Assembly (NCBI GenBank): GCA_036703315.1
Contig: DATNPH010000191.1
Span: forward strand, 1-64,000
DNA: 64,000 nucleotides
From: DATNPH01 sp036703315
GTDB lineage: Bacteria > Cyanobacteriota > Cyanobacteriia > Cyanobacteriales > Coleofasciculaceae
Direction of reading: 5' to 3'
Part shown: positions 1 to 9,382 of the stretch, piece after piece
How positions within the stretch are numbered: position 1 is the first letter of the stretch
Layout: each line of letters begins with the position of its first letter
Notes under the pieces: generated by a model
The model's input: only the letters and a program-made list of their open reading frames with translations
Told to the model about the DNA's origin: nothing
Database searches by the model: none
Position numbers and translations under genes: made by a program

Positions 1-96
1 ACCTTTTTAGTCACTCTCAAGAAAGAGCAGCGTATTTCTGAACTGATTGTGCGATCGGCAACCTTTCCAGGCTATCTCGGAACGACCAAGGGTTGA
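1..96 (+). CDS. 3' end of an unidentified gene running in from the left
   Basis: Frame 1 is open from the first base to a TGA at 94-96 and gives 31 residues ending in GYLGTTKG. The composition is protein-like, but the piece is too short to assign to a family. It converges on the chain-length regulator gene that ends at 299. It could also be chance; only the sequence to the left would decide. Confidence 0.35.
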   Translation, partial: TFLVTLKKEQRISELIVRSATFPGYLGTTKG

Positions 97-184
97 ACCG
101 GATAATCTGGGTAACAGGCGCTATGTGTTTCGATTTGCTGACCAAGAATCTCTAGAAAGCTGTGACGTTTGCTAAAACTAAGCC

Positions 185-276
185 AGGTAGTAGGTTGTAT
201 CGTCCTTCCTAGCACCTACTACCTAACACCTAAAACCTAATCACCGATAAGGGTCAAACATTTAACCAAATGGTAT
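185..276 (+). repeat. 92-bp repeat copy 1, with perfect hairpin
   Basis: About 92% identical (6 mismatches, one 1-base gap) and in the same orientation as 22865-22955. Inside it AGGTAGTAGGT (185-195) pairs perfectly with ACCTACTACCT (214-224), leaving an 18-base loop. The right end reads TTTAACCAAATGGTAT. The left end seen in the other copy (ATACCA...) is not recognisable here, so this copy looks 5'-truncated. It lies between two convergent genes and could serve as a terminator. Confidence 0.8.
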
Positions 277-298
277 GACTCGTTCGTGCAGATTCCTG

Positions 299-2464
299 TT
301 AAGCGATCGCCTTAGTAGAATTACCCGCTCCATTCCCTATAACGCCAATCATATTTAACTTGCTCAACATAGCTGTAGCCTGCATAAGTTCGGTTTGAGT
401 GACTCGACCAAGGCGTGCCACTAACACTACAGCATCGCAAAATGACCCCGTTAAGATAGCATCCACCGTACCCAAAACAGGGGGAGCATCCAGCACTACC
501 AAGTCATACGTCTGTTCAAATGCTGCGATCAATTCTTTCATACGATGAGAACTCAACAGATTAACCGGATCTGTCGGTGTTGGCCCGGAAGTCAAAATAT
601 CAATATATGCGGTTGACGAGTCAATACTACTGTGGAGTGGCAAAATAGTGTCAGTTGCCAGTAGTGTTGAAAGCCCCTGCTGATTAGGAAGATTCAGCTG
701 TTGATGCAGCGTCGGATTTCGTAAATCGGCATCAATCAGCAGAACCCGTTGATGTAAACGGGCCGCACTAATCGCTAAACCCAAAGCTAATGTTGATTTT
801 CCCTCTCCCGCCAGCGCTGAGGTAATCATCAGGGATCTAAGGGTCGAAACAGAATTTTGAAGTTGAATGTTTTTATAAATTAGGTCTAGTGATTCCCAAG
901 AGGGCGACCCATGGATAACTTGAATTGTCCAAGGTTCCGAAACTTGCGGCTTGCCGAAAGGCAGATGGATGATTGGTTCGCTATTGTGAGTTTTCGGTAT
1001 CTGTGGGATTGTTCCCAACAGAGGCAGGTCAATCTGCTTGCTCAAATCATCTGAGCTATGAACAGAATCGTCAATAATTTCACGGACGAACGCGGCAACA
1101 CCGCCCAACATCAACCCAACCACAGCACCCAACAAGATGTTCTGCATGGTTTTAGGACCCGTTTTTTCCCCCAGATGGGGTTCCTCTACAACTTGCCAAT
1201 CAAATCCTCCCCTGGCAATTTGCAAACTCAACTCCTGCCGTGTTTTCTCTAGCTGTTGAAGGGTATCGCGTTTAAGTTGTATGTTTGGTTGTAGGCGACT
1301 GTACTCAGCTAACAGGTTAGGAAACTGATTAAGTTCCGCACGGAGTTGCTGCGCTTTCTGTGCAAGGGTCTGAGCACGAGCCCTAAGAGCCAGTAAATTT
1401 GTTTGTGTCTGCAAAAGCTCTTTACTCAGATCCAAGTCAATGCTGCTGAATTGTCCTTCCTCCATGAGGCTTTCTCCTGTACCGTTAAGTTGAGCAGGAT
1501 TTCCCCCTAGCGCCCGTTGACCTTCCTCCTGCAAGAGAGTCAGTTGCTCCTGACGCTGCAAGAGTAGCTTTTGAATAACGGAGCTGTCATCGGTGAAACG
1601 AAGGCGTTGCTGAGCAAGCGTCAAGTCTGTTTTTTGGATTTCGTTGAGCAAGGCTTGGTAACGAGAAGACTGACTTAGACGCGAAGAAATGATAGCTTCC
1701 TGGGGAGAACTAGCAAGTTTCTGCTGCAAGGCATTGTAGCGAGCCTGTAACTCTTGATCCTGAACTTGGTTTACCCGTAGCTCCTGTTCAATGGTGTTAA
1801 TGGCATCAGTCAAAGCTTTGACCTGTGCCTCTGGCTCAATCAGATTCTGAGTTTTGCGAAACCGTTCTAAAGCTGCCTCAGCCTCTCGCAGGCTCTCACG
1901 AACATTGGGTAATTGTGCATCAATGAAAGCAAGTCCCTTAACTAAACGCAGTCTCTGTTGTTCTCGGTTGTAATCCTGATAAACCCGTTGCATTGCTTGT
2001 AGAGCTTTTTGGGTTTTCTTCGGATCGGCATCTGTGTACGTTGCTTCAAAAATCTTAGTTTCGACTTTTTGGTCATCCTGTACTTGGGCTACAGTCAAAG
2101 ACTTTTTAATTTCATCTACATTGATATTTGGGTACTCAGATTGAAGCAAATCCACAGCTTTTCGGATTAGCTGAGTACTTTGCATTAGCCTCAGCTGAGT
2201 GGCATTGTCTACCTTGACGTTAGAATCAGTAAACTGGTTGTTTGTGCCTAATGGCCCTTGTTCTTTGGCTTGATAGTTAGGTTCGACAAGCAGTTGCATC
2301 GAGCTTTTATAGGTAGGCTTTTCCGTCAACGTTTTGAGAGTAGCAATACCCAAGACAATACAAAAGACGCCGAGAAACCAAAACCGTCTGCGTATCAAAA
2401 CGGCAAACAGCTGTCCATAACCTGGATCAGTTTCAGCACTCCTGGGTCGATTACTTTCAACCAC
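299..2464 (-). CDS. Polysaccharide chain-length regulator with CpsD/Wzc-type ATPase domain
   Basis: This 721-residue inner-membrane protein probably controls chain length and export of the exopolysaccharide. A Wzz-type N-terminal region with a membrane segment at about residues 28-46 is followed by a long periplasmic coiled-coil region (about 150-420) and a second membrane segment (about 442-460). The cytoplasmic ATPase has Walker A (AGEGKST, 552-558), the A' motif DADLR (578-582) and Walker B (LVVLDAPP, 655-662), as in bacterial tyrosine kinases. The C-terminus lacks the tyrosine cluster that such kinases normally autophosphorylate; it ends in NGAGNSTKAIA. The domains are fused on one chain, as in proteobacterial Wzc. 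It is transcribed in the same direction as the glycosyltransferase at 2513-3601, 48 bp away. Confidence 0.9.
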   Translation of the reverse strand: MVESNRPRSAETDPGYGQLFAVLIRRRFWFLGVFCIVLGIATLKTLTEKPTYKSSMQLLVEPNYQAKEQGPLGTNNQFTDSNVKVDNATQLRLMQSTQLIRKAVDLLQSEYPNINVDEIKKSLTVAQVQDDQKVETKIFEATYTDADPKKTQKALQAMQRVYQDYNREQQRLRLVKGLAFIDAQLPNVRESLREAEAALERFRKTQNLIEPEAQVKALTDAINTIEQELRVNQVQDQELQARYNALQQKLASSPQEAIISSRLSQSSRYQALLNEIQKTDLTLAQQRLRFTDDSSVIQKLLLQRQEQLTLLQEEGQRALGGNPAQLNGTGESLMEEGQFSSIDLDLSKELLQTQTNLLALRARAQTLAQKAQQLRAELNQFPNLLAEYSRLQPNIQLKRDTLQQLEKTRQELSLQIARGGFDWQVVEEPHLGEKTGPKTMQNILLGAVVGLMLGGVAAFVREIIDDSVHSSDDLSKQIDLPLLGTIPQIPKTHNSEPIIHLPFGKPQVSEPWTIQVIHGSPSWESLDLIYKNIQLQNSVSTLRSLMITSALAGEGKSTLALGLAISAARLHQRVLLIDADLRNPTLHQQLNLPNQQGLSTLLATDTILPLHSSIDSSTAYIDILTSGPTPTDPVNLLSSHRMKELIAAFEQTYDLVVLDAPPVLGTVDAILTGSFCDAVVLVARLGRVTQTELMQATAMLSKLNMIGVIGNGAGNSTKAIA

Positions 2465-2512
2465 TTCTATCGTCCCTGAATCAGAAACACCTTAATGGAG
2501 CTTTCACTATAG

Positions 2513-3601
2513 CTAATGTGAGTGACAAAATTCCTCAATCACCTTCTCTACTTTTTTAAAGAAAACTTCTTCTGAAAACTGACTGAGTGCATGAGTGCGG
2601 ATTTTTTCATAGTCCCATGCAATTTTACTGGCATCAAGTAAAGCAGAATGTATGGCTTCAGGTGTCTGCCGTTGGAAAAAGACGCCTGTCTGACCTGGTA
2701 TCTGAGTGTCTAATATACCACCCCTACCATAAGCAATAACTGGGGTACCGCTGGCATTAGCTTCCACTGGAACTAATCCATAGTCTTCTAAAGCAGCAAC
2801 GATTACAGAGCGAGCCTTTGCCATCAAAAGACAACGCTCTGTATCACTTACATATCCCAAAAATTGGATATTTTTTAAGGCTCTGGACTCTAGTCGCTCT
2901 TGGTCTGGACCAGTTCCGGCTATTAATAGCGGCCATCCTAGCCAGTTGAACGCTTCAATAATCACATCAATACGCTTGTAGGCAATTAGGCGAGATGATA
3001 CAAGATAGAAGTTATCTTTTTCTGATGAAAAGCTGAATTTACTACTATTTATCGGGTAATTTATAACAACAGATGGCTTGTTGTATACTTTCCGGATGCG
3101 CTCAGCTACAACGCTAGAATTAGCAATGTAAAGGTCAGGCTCCTGAGCATAATGTAGGTCTACCTTTCTCATGATTTGAAAAATTTTTTCGAGAATCGGA
3201 TAATAGCGTTGAAAGGTTGAATACTCCCGTAAATAGGTTTGGGTGTCCCATAAAAAACGGGTTACATTGTGACAGAAGCAAATGTGGTATGCTCCTGGTC
3301 TTTTTCGTACAGCCTTAGCAAAGCTACTGCTACTGCTGATGATTAAGTCATACTCTTGCAGATCTAGGGCTCGAAAGGCTGGGAAATAGAAGGGAGCCAT
3401 TAGTCTAAAATACTTTTTGGCTCCAGGGATGTTCTGGACAAAGGTGGTTCGGACTAAGCGATCGCCTAAGTTAATGGTTGTTTCTGGCTGATATAGAGAG
3501 GTAAAGATATCAGCCTGTGGATAAGTCTTACAAAGCAATTCAAAGACCCGCTCGGCTCCGCCGCGCTGTGTTAAATAATCATGAACTAAAGCAATTTTCA
3601 T
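2513..3601 (-). CDS. GT4 family glycosyltransferase
   Basis: A retaining, GT-B fold glycosyltransferase of 362 residues, acting in the cytoplasm on the growing polysaccharide. The N-terminus MKIALVHDYLTQRGGAER carries the glycine-rich acceptor-side loop, and the C-terminal half has the E-x7-E signature (E272 and E280, in ALEDYGLVPVE). The reading frame extends 26 codons upstream to 3679, but homologous proteins start at MKIALVHDYL, so I place the start at 3601. No clear ribosome binding site is visible there. It probably shares a transcript with the chain-length regulator downstream. The sugar specificity cannot be read from the sequence. Confidence 0.88.
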   Translation of the reverse strand: MKIALVHDYLTQRGGAERVFELLCKTYPQADIFTSLYQPETTINLGDRLVRTTFVQNIPGAKKYFRLMAPFYFPAFRALDLQEYDLIISSSSSFAKAVRKRPGAYHICFCHNVTRFLWDTQTYLREYSTFQRYYPILEKIFQIMRKVDLHYAQEPDLYIANSSVVAERIRKVYNKPSVVINYPINSSKFSFSSEKDNFYLVSSRLIAYKRIDVIIEAFNWLGWPLLIAGTGPDQERLESRALKNIQFLGYVSDTERCLLMAKARSVIVAALEDYGLVPVEANASGTPVIAYGRGGILDTQIPGQTGVFFQRQTPEAIHSALLDASKIAWDYEKIRTHALSQFSEEVFFKKVEKVIEEFCHSH

Positions 3602-4453
3602 GTTATTAAAAAGGTATTCACACGAAATATCCCGAAGATTTATCGTGACGCCTGCCTTCCATCGGTTAGCAATTAACAAGTTCTTAACAGTTCAACTGGG
3701 TACCGTTCTGGGCAAATGTCATGATTTACTACCTTCGCTCTAAGTAAAACCCTATCTAATAGGCATTTTAGAACTGCAAAGCCCAAATAATACCTCAAAA
3801 AATTCTTAATTAAAAATTGCTATTGATTCCTGCTTGGCTTCAGAGCACTACACTCCTATGACTTAAGCAAAGCTATTGAGTCGGCTAGTCCAATTTAGCT
3901 GTAAATTAGGGCACTAGCTTTACTACAAATTAAATCCCAACGGCTAAAGCGTTCCTTCTCTACACCAAACGCCTAGGTAACAACTCGCAGTCGATTTTTT
4001 GCTTGGCTATTTCTACTGATCGTCTCAGTATAAACAACAGGCTTGTGTGCATAAATTGTACCACCTAAGGCGATTCACATAAAAAACCTTAGAAAATATT
4101 AACATCTCTTTATGTTTTTTGTCCGAGAAAACACTAGCCTATTAAAGGGACTCAAAAGAAGGGTTTATCCTTGTAAGTAGTTCTACAGAATGTTTTTTAT
4201 ATGCTCACTTAAAATTGCTTTTTGTGCATATTATGTCAAAAAAATTACAGATCCATTCAAGCTTAGAGATTGTCAAGCTTCAAAGTGTTTCAGCGAATTA
4301 GTGCAAACAGCTTGAGACAGAGGCTCCAGCTATCTCTTCAGGAGAAGAAAACTTTTGATACAAATACATCACAGGCTCTACGCCAGCCGATAACGAGTTA
4401 GGTCTGAGCCTCCACTACTAAATCAAGGAGCTACCTTTTAGGTAATAAGACTC
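3602..4453. promoter_or_regulatory. Long divergent intergenic region of the polysaccharide locus
   Basis: An 850-bp AT-rich stretch between the divergent glycosyltransferase (3601, minus) and the HepC-like gene (4454, plus). I find no convincing open frame. It contains TCAAGCTT twice (4257-4264 and 4273-4280), which also makes an AAGCTT inverted pair. Its length and position make it the likely control region for both arms of the locus, but no promoter can be assigned from sequence alone. Confidence 0.4.
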
Positions 4454-5218
4454 ATGACAAACTTCGCGAGCCCGATACCAACTGATTTTCCTGATCAGCA
4501 GCGAGATAATTACTTACCTCAGTGCAGACTCAAGTGGCGGCAGAGACAGTTATTGGTCAGGCTTTCTCAAGATGTTAAACAGCTTTATCTACCTTCGCTT
4601 GAGAGTGAACAATGGATAGTGCAGTGTTTGAAACACTCGCCAGTGCGGCTAGTTTGCGTAGATCCAAGCTTGGGTGAGCTGGGGCTGAGGGGCTGGGCAG
4701 AGGCCTGTGAGCAAGCGCACAAACCAGTGTTTCTACGGGGAACTACTACCCCAAAAGTCTCTGAGAAGCCAAGCAGATTTAGTACTCGCGTCAGGCGATT
4801 GATTGACTGGCTAGTAGCCTTTTTATTACTGATACTACTGAGTCCAGTGATGCTCGCCATAGTAGTACTGATGCAAATTTACTCACCTGGACCGATTTTC
4901 TCTGCTATGTGGCAGGTTTGGGCAAAAGGAAAACTCTTCCGGATTCTCAAGTTTCGCACAACACAGGTCAATGATGATTCTCGTACCACACCGCTAGGGG
5001 ATTGGCTGACTAAATATAACCTGAGTAAGCTGCCACAATTATTCAATGTGCTGCGAGGTGAGATGAGCTTCTTTGGACCACAACCCTTGACTTTGTCTGA
5101 AGCTGTGTGCTCGAGTTTAGAAAGTCAACGACGGCGGAATGCATTACGGGATAGTACAAAAGTTCAGCCAGTAGAGACAAGGGCCAACCAGTTAGATTTG
5201 GCTGGATATGAACGGTGA
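4454..5218 (+). CDS. HepC-like initiating sugar transferase with altered catalytic dyad
   Basis: A 254-residue member of the bacterial sugar transferase family (phosphoglycosyl transferases that load the first sugar phosphate on undecaprenyl phosphate). The cyanobacterial N-terminal region (1-105) resembles HepC. A membrane helix lies at about 117-141, then LKFRTT (165-170), NLSKLPQLFNVLRGEMSFFG (189-208) and GPQP (208-211). In active members this motif reads LDELPQ, and the Asp-Glu pair forms the catalytic dyad; here the pair is Ser191-Lys192. KFRTM is changed to KFRTT and GPRP to GPQP. I read the codons directly (agt aag), so it is not a frame error. It may be inactive, regulatory, or use another mechanism. 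A possible ribosome binding site (AAGGAG) lies about 23 bases before the ATG, rather far. Confidence 0.8.
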   Translation: MTNFASPIPTDFPDQQRDNYLPQCRLKWRQRQLLVRLSQDVKQLYLPSLESEQWIVQCLKHSPVRLVCVDPSLGELGLRGWAEACEQAHKPVFLRGTTTPKVSEKPSRFSTRVRRLIDWLVAFLLLILLSPVMLAIVVLMQIYSPGPIFSAMWQVWAKGKLFRILKFRTTQVNDDSRTTPLGDWLTKYNLSKLPQLFNVLRGEMSFFGPQPLTLSEAVCSSLESQRRRNALRDSTKVQPVETRANQLDLAGYER

Positions 5219-5407
5219 CTACTCAATTTCAATCTGTTTTAGGTCATAGGTGTCATAGGGTTTATTGGTCGATACATTGCTCGTTACTTCTCTGCTCAAT
5301 TGCAGATGTAACAGGTTCTATGGAAGAAACGTACTTAATTTAACAATTCGCCTGGTAAAGACCCAACTTTGTAGAAGTCAGGATGTGTCAAGAAGAATTT
5401 GAGTCAC

Positions 5408-6391
5408 ATGGACAAGCCACAAAACTTAATTCCAGGACAAACTTTTTCTAGAAAAGTAACCAGCCCAACTAAATTTTTTTACATAGCGGCATTAAGACCT
5501 CGCCAGTGGACAAAAAACCTCATTGTCTTCGGGGCACCTTTATTTGCTTTTAATATCAATTGGCAAGCCTTTCTGGACAGCTTTTTGACATTTGTCTTGT
5601 TTTGCTGTGTTTCCAGTAGTTTTTACTTGTTCAATGATATTGCCGATGCAGAATCTGATCGACAACATCCTATAAAGTGCAAGCGCCCAATTGCAGCCGG
5701 ATTAGTCAGTATTCCTGTAGCAATAGCAATAGCAGTAGTTTTGTTGGGTAGTGCCCTGATCATTGGCTGGCTGAACTCACCACCATTGGGAGCAACCCTC
5801 ATAGGCTACGCACTCCTTCAAACTACGTATAACCTATGGTTAAAGCGTATAGTTATTCTTGATATTTTCGCGATCGCAGCAGGATTTATTGCGCGAGCCT
5901 ATGCAGGCGCTGTTGCCACTGAAATTGTTCTATCTCCCTGGTTTTTGATTTGTACGGCAATGCTAGCTCTATTTTTAGGAGTTGAGAAGCGCAAAGCCGA
6001 GCTACGGTTGTCAAAAATCAAGGGTTGCAAGCCTCGTTCAGTTCTTAAACACTATTCTCTGGCAGTACTGACTCGCATGGAAAGTATAGTGACCACTGGA
6101 GTGGTGATGAGCTATGCGCTTTGGAGTTCGGGTCCCCAACTTGAAGGAGCATCAACAAGCTGGATGTTACTGACATTGCCCTTTGTTTTGTATGGCATTT
6201 TTCGTTATCAATTACTCAGCGATCCTCAGGTAATTGCCCGTAAAGGTAAAACAGGAGTTGAAAAAGGCGGACGGACTGAGCGACCAGAAGAAATTCTTTT
6301 AACAGATTTGCCTATCCTGATAACCATTGTAGGTTGGGTGAGCACAGTCTTTTTAATTCTATTGTTCAAACATCAGGGACTGATTGAATAA
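5408..6391 (+). CDS. UbiA-family decaprenyl-phosphate phosphoribosyltransferase-like protein
   Basis: An integral membrane prenyltransferase of 327 residues. The N-terminal LRPRQWTKNLIVFGAPLFAF and the NDxxDxxxDxxHPxKxxRPIAAG motif near residue 76 (NDIADAESDRQHP) match the group that transfers 5-phosphoribose to decaprenyl phosphate, the first step to polyprenyl-phosphate pentose donors in actinobacteria. The frame also allows a TTG start at 5399, but the ATG at 5408 follows a purine-rich stretch (AAGAAGAA) and is preferred. It stands just before three GT-C membrane glycosyltransferases, a class that uses polyprenyl-phosphate sugars. Phosphatase and epimerase partners are not seen in the window. 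The substrate assignment is inferred. Confidence 0.82.
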   Translation: MDKPQNLIPGQTFSRKVTSPTKFFYIAALRPRQWTKNLIVFGAPLFAFNINWQAFLDSFLTFVLFCCVSSSFYLFNDIADAESDRQHPIKCKRPIAAGLVSIPVAIAIAVVLLGSALIIGWLNSPPLGATLIGYALLQTTYNLWLKRIVILDIFAIAAGFIARAYAGAVATEIVLSPWFLICTAMLALFLGVEKRKAELRLSKIKGCKPRSVLKHYSLAVLTRMESIVTTGVVMSYALWSSGPQLEGASTSWMLLTLPFVLYGIFRYQLLSDPQVIARKGKTGVEKGGRTERPEEILLTDLPILITIVGWVSTVFLILLFKHQGLIE

Positions 6392-6545
6392 ATTATTGTG
6401 TTGTTTTGAAGAAACAAGCTTCTACTATTCACGATTTAATAATTGGTTAAATGTTGAGTGGTCTTACAGCGACACTTTCGGTAATTTTTTATTTTAATCG
6501 AATTGATTGGAATACGTGTTTAGTCGTTGAGATACTTAATTTCTT

Positions 6546-7886
6546 ATGAGTTTCTACATCATTTTTTATAGTTTACTTTTAGTTACCCTGGCGATAGATA
6601 CTGTAGTTTATAGATTTGTTAAACAGCGATGGCTTAGATGGCTAGGTTATGGTCTGCCTACTTTAGCTATAGTACTGTTTCTGTGGACTATTACTGTGCC
6701 GATTGATTTTCTAGGTACTCTCAATGATTTTAATAAAGCTTATTACCCTGCTGGGCGTCTAATTCTAGAAAATCCCTCTAAATTGTATGATCCGTTTGAT
6801 ATAAGTGTTAAAGGTTTAGGGGTGATACATGTTCGGGATTTGGGATTTGTGAATATCCCAATCATTGCTCTTTTATTTATACCTTTTTCATTACTTGATG
6901 TAGCTCTTTCTCAAATTTTATATACCATCTTGGGGGGTATAGCTATTATCATTTTTGGTTATCTTATAGTAAAACTAACCAAGGTAACTGGATGGCAACG
7001 AATATTATTACTTAGGATTATTTTAGTTAATGGTCCTTTATATTACAGCCTTAAAGTAGTAAATTCTACTCATTTTGTATTATTTTTTCTGCTAGCTGCG
7101 ATCTTTTGTATTCAGACCAAACGTGAAATTTGGCTTGGAATTTTACTGGCGATCGCAGCTTTGATTAAAATTCCTCTGTTTCTTCTAGGTATTTATTACT
7201 TTTTAAGAGGAAGGTGGCAGGTAGTACTAGGGTATGGTGGAGCGCTACTAGGAATTGTGGGAGCATCGCTGCTTTTGTTTGGTGTGGACTTGCACTTGAT
7301 TTGGTTTGAGCGATGTATACAGGCTTTCAGGAACAAGGCAATTGGTGCCTACAATATTCAGTCGGTAGATGGCTTATTAGTTCGCCTCCTAACTGACGGC
7401 AACATAGGTAATTGGGATCCAATAGAGTTAGGTTTAGACTTCAAAGTCATTCGATACGTTTTGCTTTCACTATTAATAGGTGGAACCATTTGGATTTGTT
7501 GGCGTTCAAAACCACCTATCACAATAGAAGAGCAAAACTTGGAGTTTTCCATCGTCCTTTGTTTAGCCTTGGTTATTAGTCCAATCTCTTGGACACACTA
7601 CTACTTATTTTTACTGGTACCTTTATCTCTGTATCTTGGAGAGAAATTAGCCATTCCTCAGGGATGGCTTTGGTTTAGTTCGGTAGTACTGAGTATCCTG
7701 TTGATATCACCAGCGGTACGAGCGTTTACCCCTGCAAATCCAATTCTGAGATTTTTGATGTTCAAGTTGCTATTTTCCCATTACTTTTTTGGCGGGATTT
7801 TGTTATTGGGAATACTCTTAACTGCCCGTTTACAAACTTCAAAAGTTGATACCTATGCAGTTAATATCAGTGAAAATATTAATTGA
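6546..7886 (+). CDS. GT87-type (DUF2029) integral membrane glycosyltransferase
   Basis: A 446-residue protein with about ten hydrophobic segments, of the GT-C fold group that includes mycobacterial PimE. The first loop after TM2 contains DFNKAYYPAGRLILENPSKL, the acidic loop expected to hold the catalytic Asp, and the later SVDGLLVRLL and PISWTHYY stretches recur in the following gene. Such enzymes take sugars from polyprenyl-phosphate donors on the outer face of the membrane. It overlaps the next gene and shares several motifs with it, suggesting an old duplication. Confidence 0.78.
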   Translation: MSFYIIFYSLLLVTLAIDTVVYRFVKQRWLRWLGYGLPTLAIVLFLWTITVPIDFLGTLNDFNKAYYPAGRLILENPSKLYDPFDISVKGLGVIHVRDLGFVNIPIIALLFIPFSLLDVALSQILYTILGGIAIIIFGYLIVKLTKVTGWQRILLLRIILVNGPLYYSLKVVNSTHFVLFFLLAAIFCIQTKREIWLGILLAIAALIKIPLFLLGIYYFLRGRWQVVLGYGGALLGIVGASLLLFGVDLHLIWFERCIQAFRNKAIGAYNIQSVDGLLVRLLTDGNIGNWDPIELGLDFKVIRYVLLSLLIGGTIWICWRSKPPITIEEQNLEFSIVLCLALVISPISWTHYYLFLLVPLSLYLGEKLAIPQGWLWFSSVVLSILLISPAVRAFTPANPILRFLMFKLLFSHYFFGGILLLGILLTARLQTSKVDTYAVNISENIN

Positions 7887-9279
7887 TTTTTGGGAAAAGC
7901 TAACTCCTATTACAAAAAAACTCTGCCTATTTACAGTATTTAATATTATCTTAGTTAATCTTATAGTGTTGATAGTAATTTTTCCACCTCATCGATATGA
8001 CACAGTACTAGTTTCACCTCATCGGTATGAAACAGTAAAGCTTCCACCTCATCGGTATAAAACAGCGCTGTTTCATACATTTAATTTCTTGCGAATTCAC
8101 CAAAAAGTTGATTCCTGGAAACCTATGGAAGAGGCATTCAATTATCTTCAATCTAAACAACAAAAACCCTTATATTATGAAATATTTTTTAATAAAAAGA
8201 CCAAATTTCAGTATCCAGTTACATCCTTATTAATCTTTTCAATTTTAAAAACAATTATACCCTTGAACACATCATGGAGTGGAATATTAGGAGTTATTTC
8301 TTGGATATTTGTAATCATCATGATAGTTTTCGTAATTGAGATATTTAATCTAAGTTTAAAAGGCGATTCAGGTGATTTTCCTGATTGCTCATCAAAGAGT
8401 GAATTAATTATTAGAGCGGTACTTATAGTCACCTTGGTTTTAACATTTTATCCAGTTGTAAAGGCTTATACTCTAGGGCAGATACAGGTTTGGATTAATT
8501 CTTTGTTCACTATCCTTTTCTGGTGCTGGATGAAAGAAAAAAAAGAAGTCGCAGGCATTATTGCAGGCATTATATGCCTTTTAAAACCTCAATATACCAT
8601 TATTTTATTATGGAGTATTTTGCGAAAGCAATGGGTTTTTGTGTCAACGTTTATAACTACTATTTTAATTGGTTTATTAACATCAATTTTAGTGTTTGGA
8701 TTCATCAATAATATAAATTATTTGCGGGTATTATCATACATTGCTAAACATGGAGAAAGTTTTTATCCTAATCAATCAGTTAATGGTTTACTGAATAGGC
8801 TCTTATTTAACGGAAATAATTTAGAGTGGATAGAGCACTCCTTTCCACCTTTCCATCCCTGGGTTTACTTCGGTACGCTGAGCAGTTCATTAGTATTAAT
8901 CTCAATAGCTCTGTTGAGACCAAAAAAACAATACGAAAGAGGTAACATAATTGATTTTTCTATCATTTCAATAACGTGTACTATGGCTTCTCCAGTTGCT
9001 TGGGAACATCACTACGGTATTCTTCTCCCAATATATGCCTTTGTATTTCCTTATTTATTGAAACAAGAAAGTTGTGGAAAAGCTTTAGTTTTGTTATGTA
9101 CAAGTTACTTCTTATCTAGCAACTACTTTCCTGCCACTAATAAATTGGCATACACACCTTTTAATTTTGTTCAATCATATTTATTTTTTGCAGGGTTAAT
9201 GTTACTGGGTTATTTGTATTTTTCTAGAGATGGAGAAGTAATTAGAAAAATGAATACTGTTACTGACAATCATCCATAA
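7855..9279 (+). CDS. Second GT87-like membrane glycosyltransferase, with N-terminal triplet repeat
   Basis: A 474-residue multi-pass protein related to the preceding one: it has SVNGLLNRLLFNG and SPVAWEHHYG where that has SVDGLLVRLL and SPISWTHYY. A TTG at 7846 could also start the frame, but the ATG at 7855 (MQLISVKILI) is preferred; it overlaps the previous gene by 32 bp, implying translational coupling. After the first membrane helix the protein carries three copies of a 10-residue unit (PPHRYDTVLV and variants) encoded by a 30-bp tandem repeat at 7982-8071. The gene is AT-rich compared with its neighbours. Confidence 0.72.
   Translation: MQLISVKILIDFWEKLTPITKKLCLFTVFNIILVNLIVLIVIFPPHRYDTVLVSPHRYETVKLPPHRYKTALFHTFNFLRIHQKVDSWKPMEEAFNYLQSKQQKPLYYEIFFNKKTKFQYPVTSLLIFSILKTIIPLNTSWSGILGVISWIFVIIMIVFVIEIFNLSLKGDSGDFPDCSSKSELIIRAVLIVTLVLTFYPVVKAYTLGQIQVWINSLFTILFWCWMKEKKEVAGIIAGIICLLKPQYTIILLWSILRKQWVFVSTFITTILIGLLTSILVFGFINNINYLRVLSYIAKHGESFYPNQSVNGLLNRLLFNGNNLEWIEHSFPPFHPWVYFGTLSSSLVLISIALLRPKKQYERGNIIDFSIISITCTMASPVAWEHHYGILLPIYAFVFPYLLKQESCGKALVLLCTSYFLSSNYFPATNKLAYTPFNFVQSYLFFAGLMLLGYLYFSRDGEVIRKMNTVTDNHP
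7982..8071 (+). repeat. Three tandem 30-bp units inside a coding region
   Basis: Units at 7982-8011, 8012-8041 and 8042-8071 share the core CACCTCATCG(A/G)TAT(G/A)A(C/A)ACAG. They stay in frame and encode PHRY(D/E/K)T three times, placed where the protein leaves its first membrane helix. Confidence 0.85.
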
Positions 9280-9382
9280 GAAGTAATGTAACCAAAGCGA
9301 CATCTACTTTGTTTACTTAAAGCGGCTATTTTTTAATGATAATAAATTGTGTTGTTCAACTTATATAAATTGGAGTCCGTTC

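Noticed and set aside
4259..4280. AAGCTT inverted pair as an operator
   Set aside because: AAGCTT is itself a palindrome, so the pairing is not informative.
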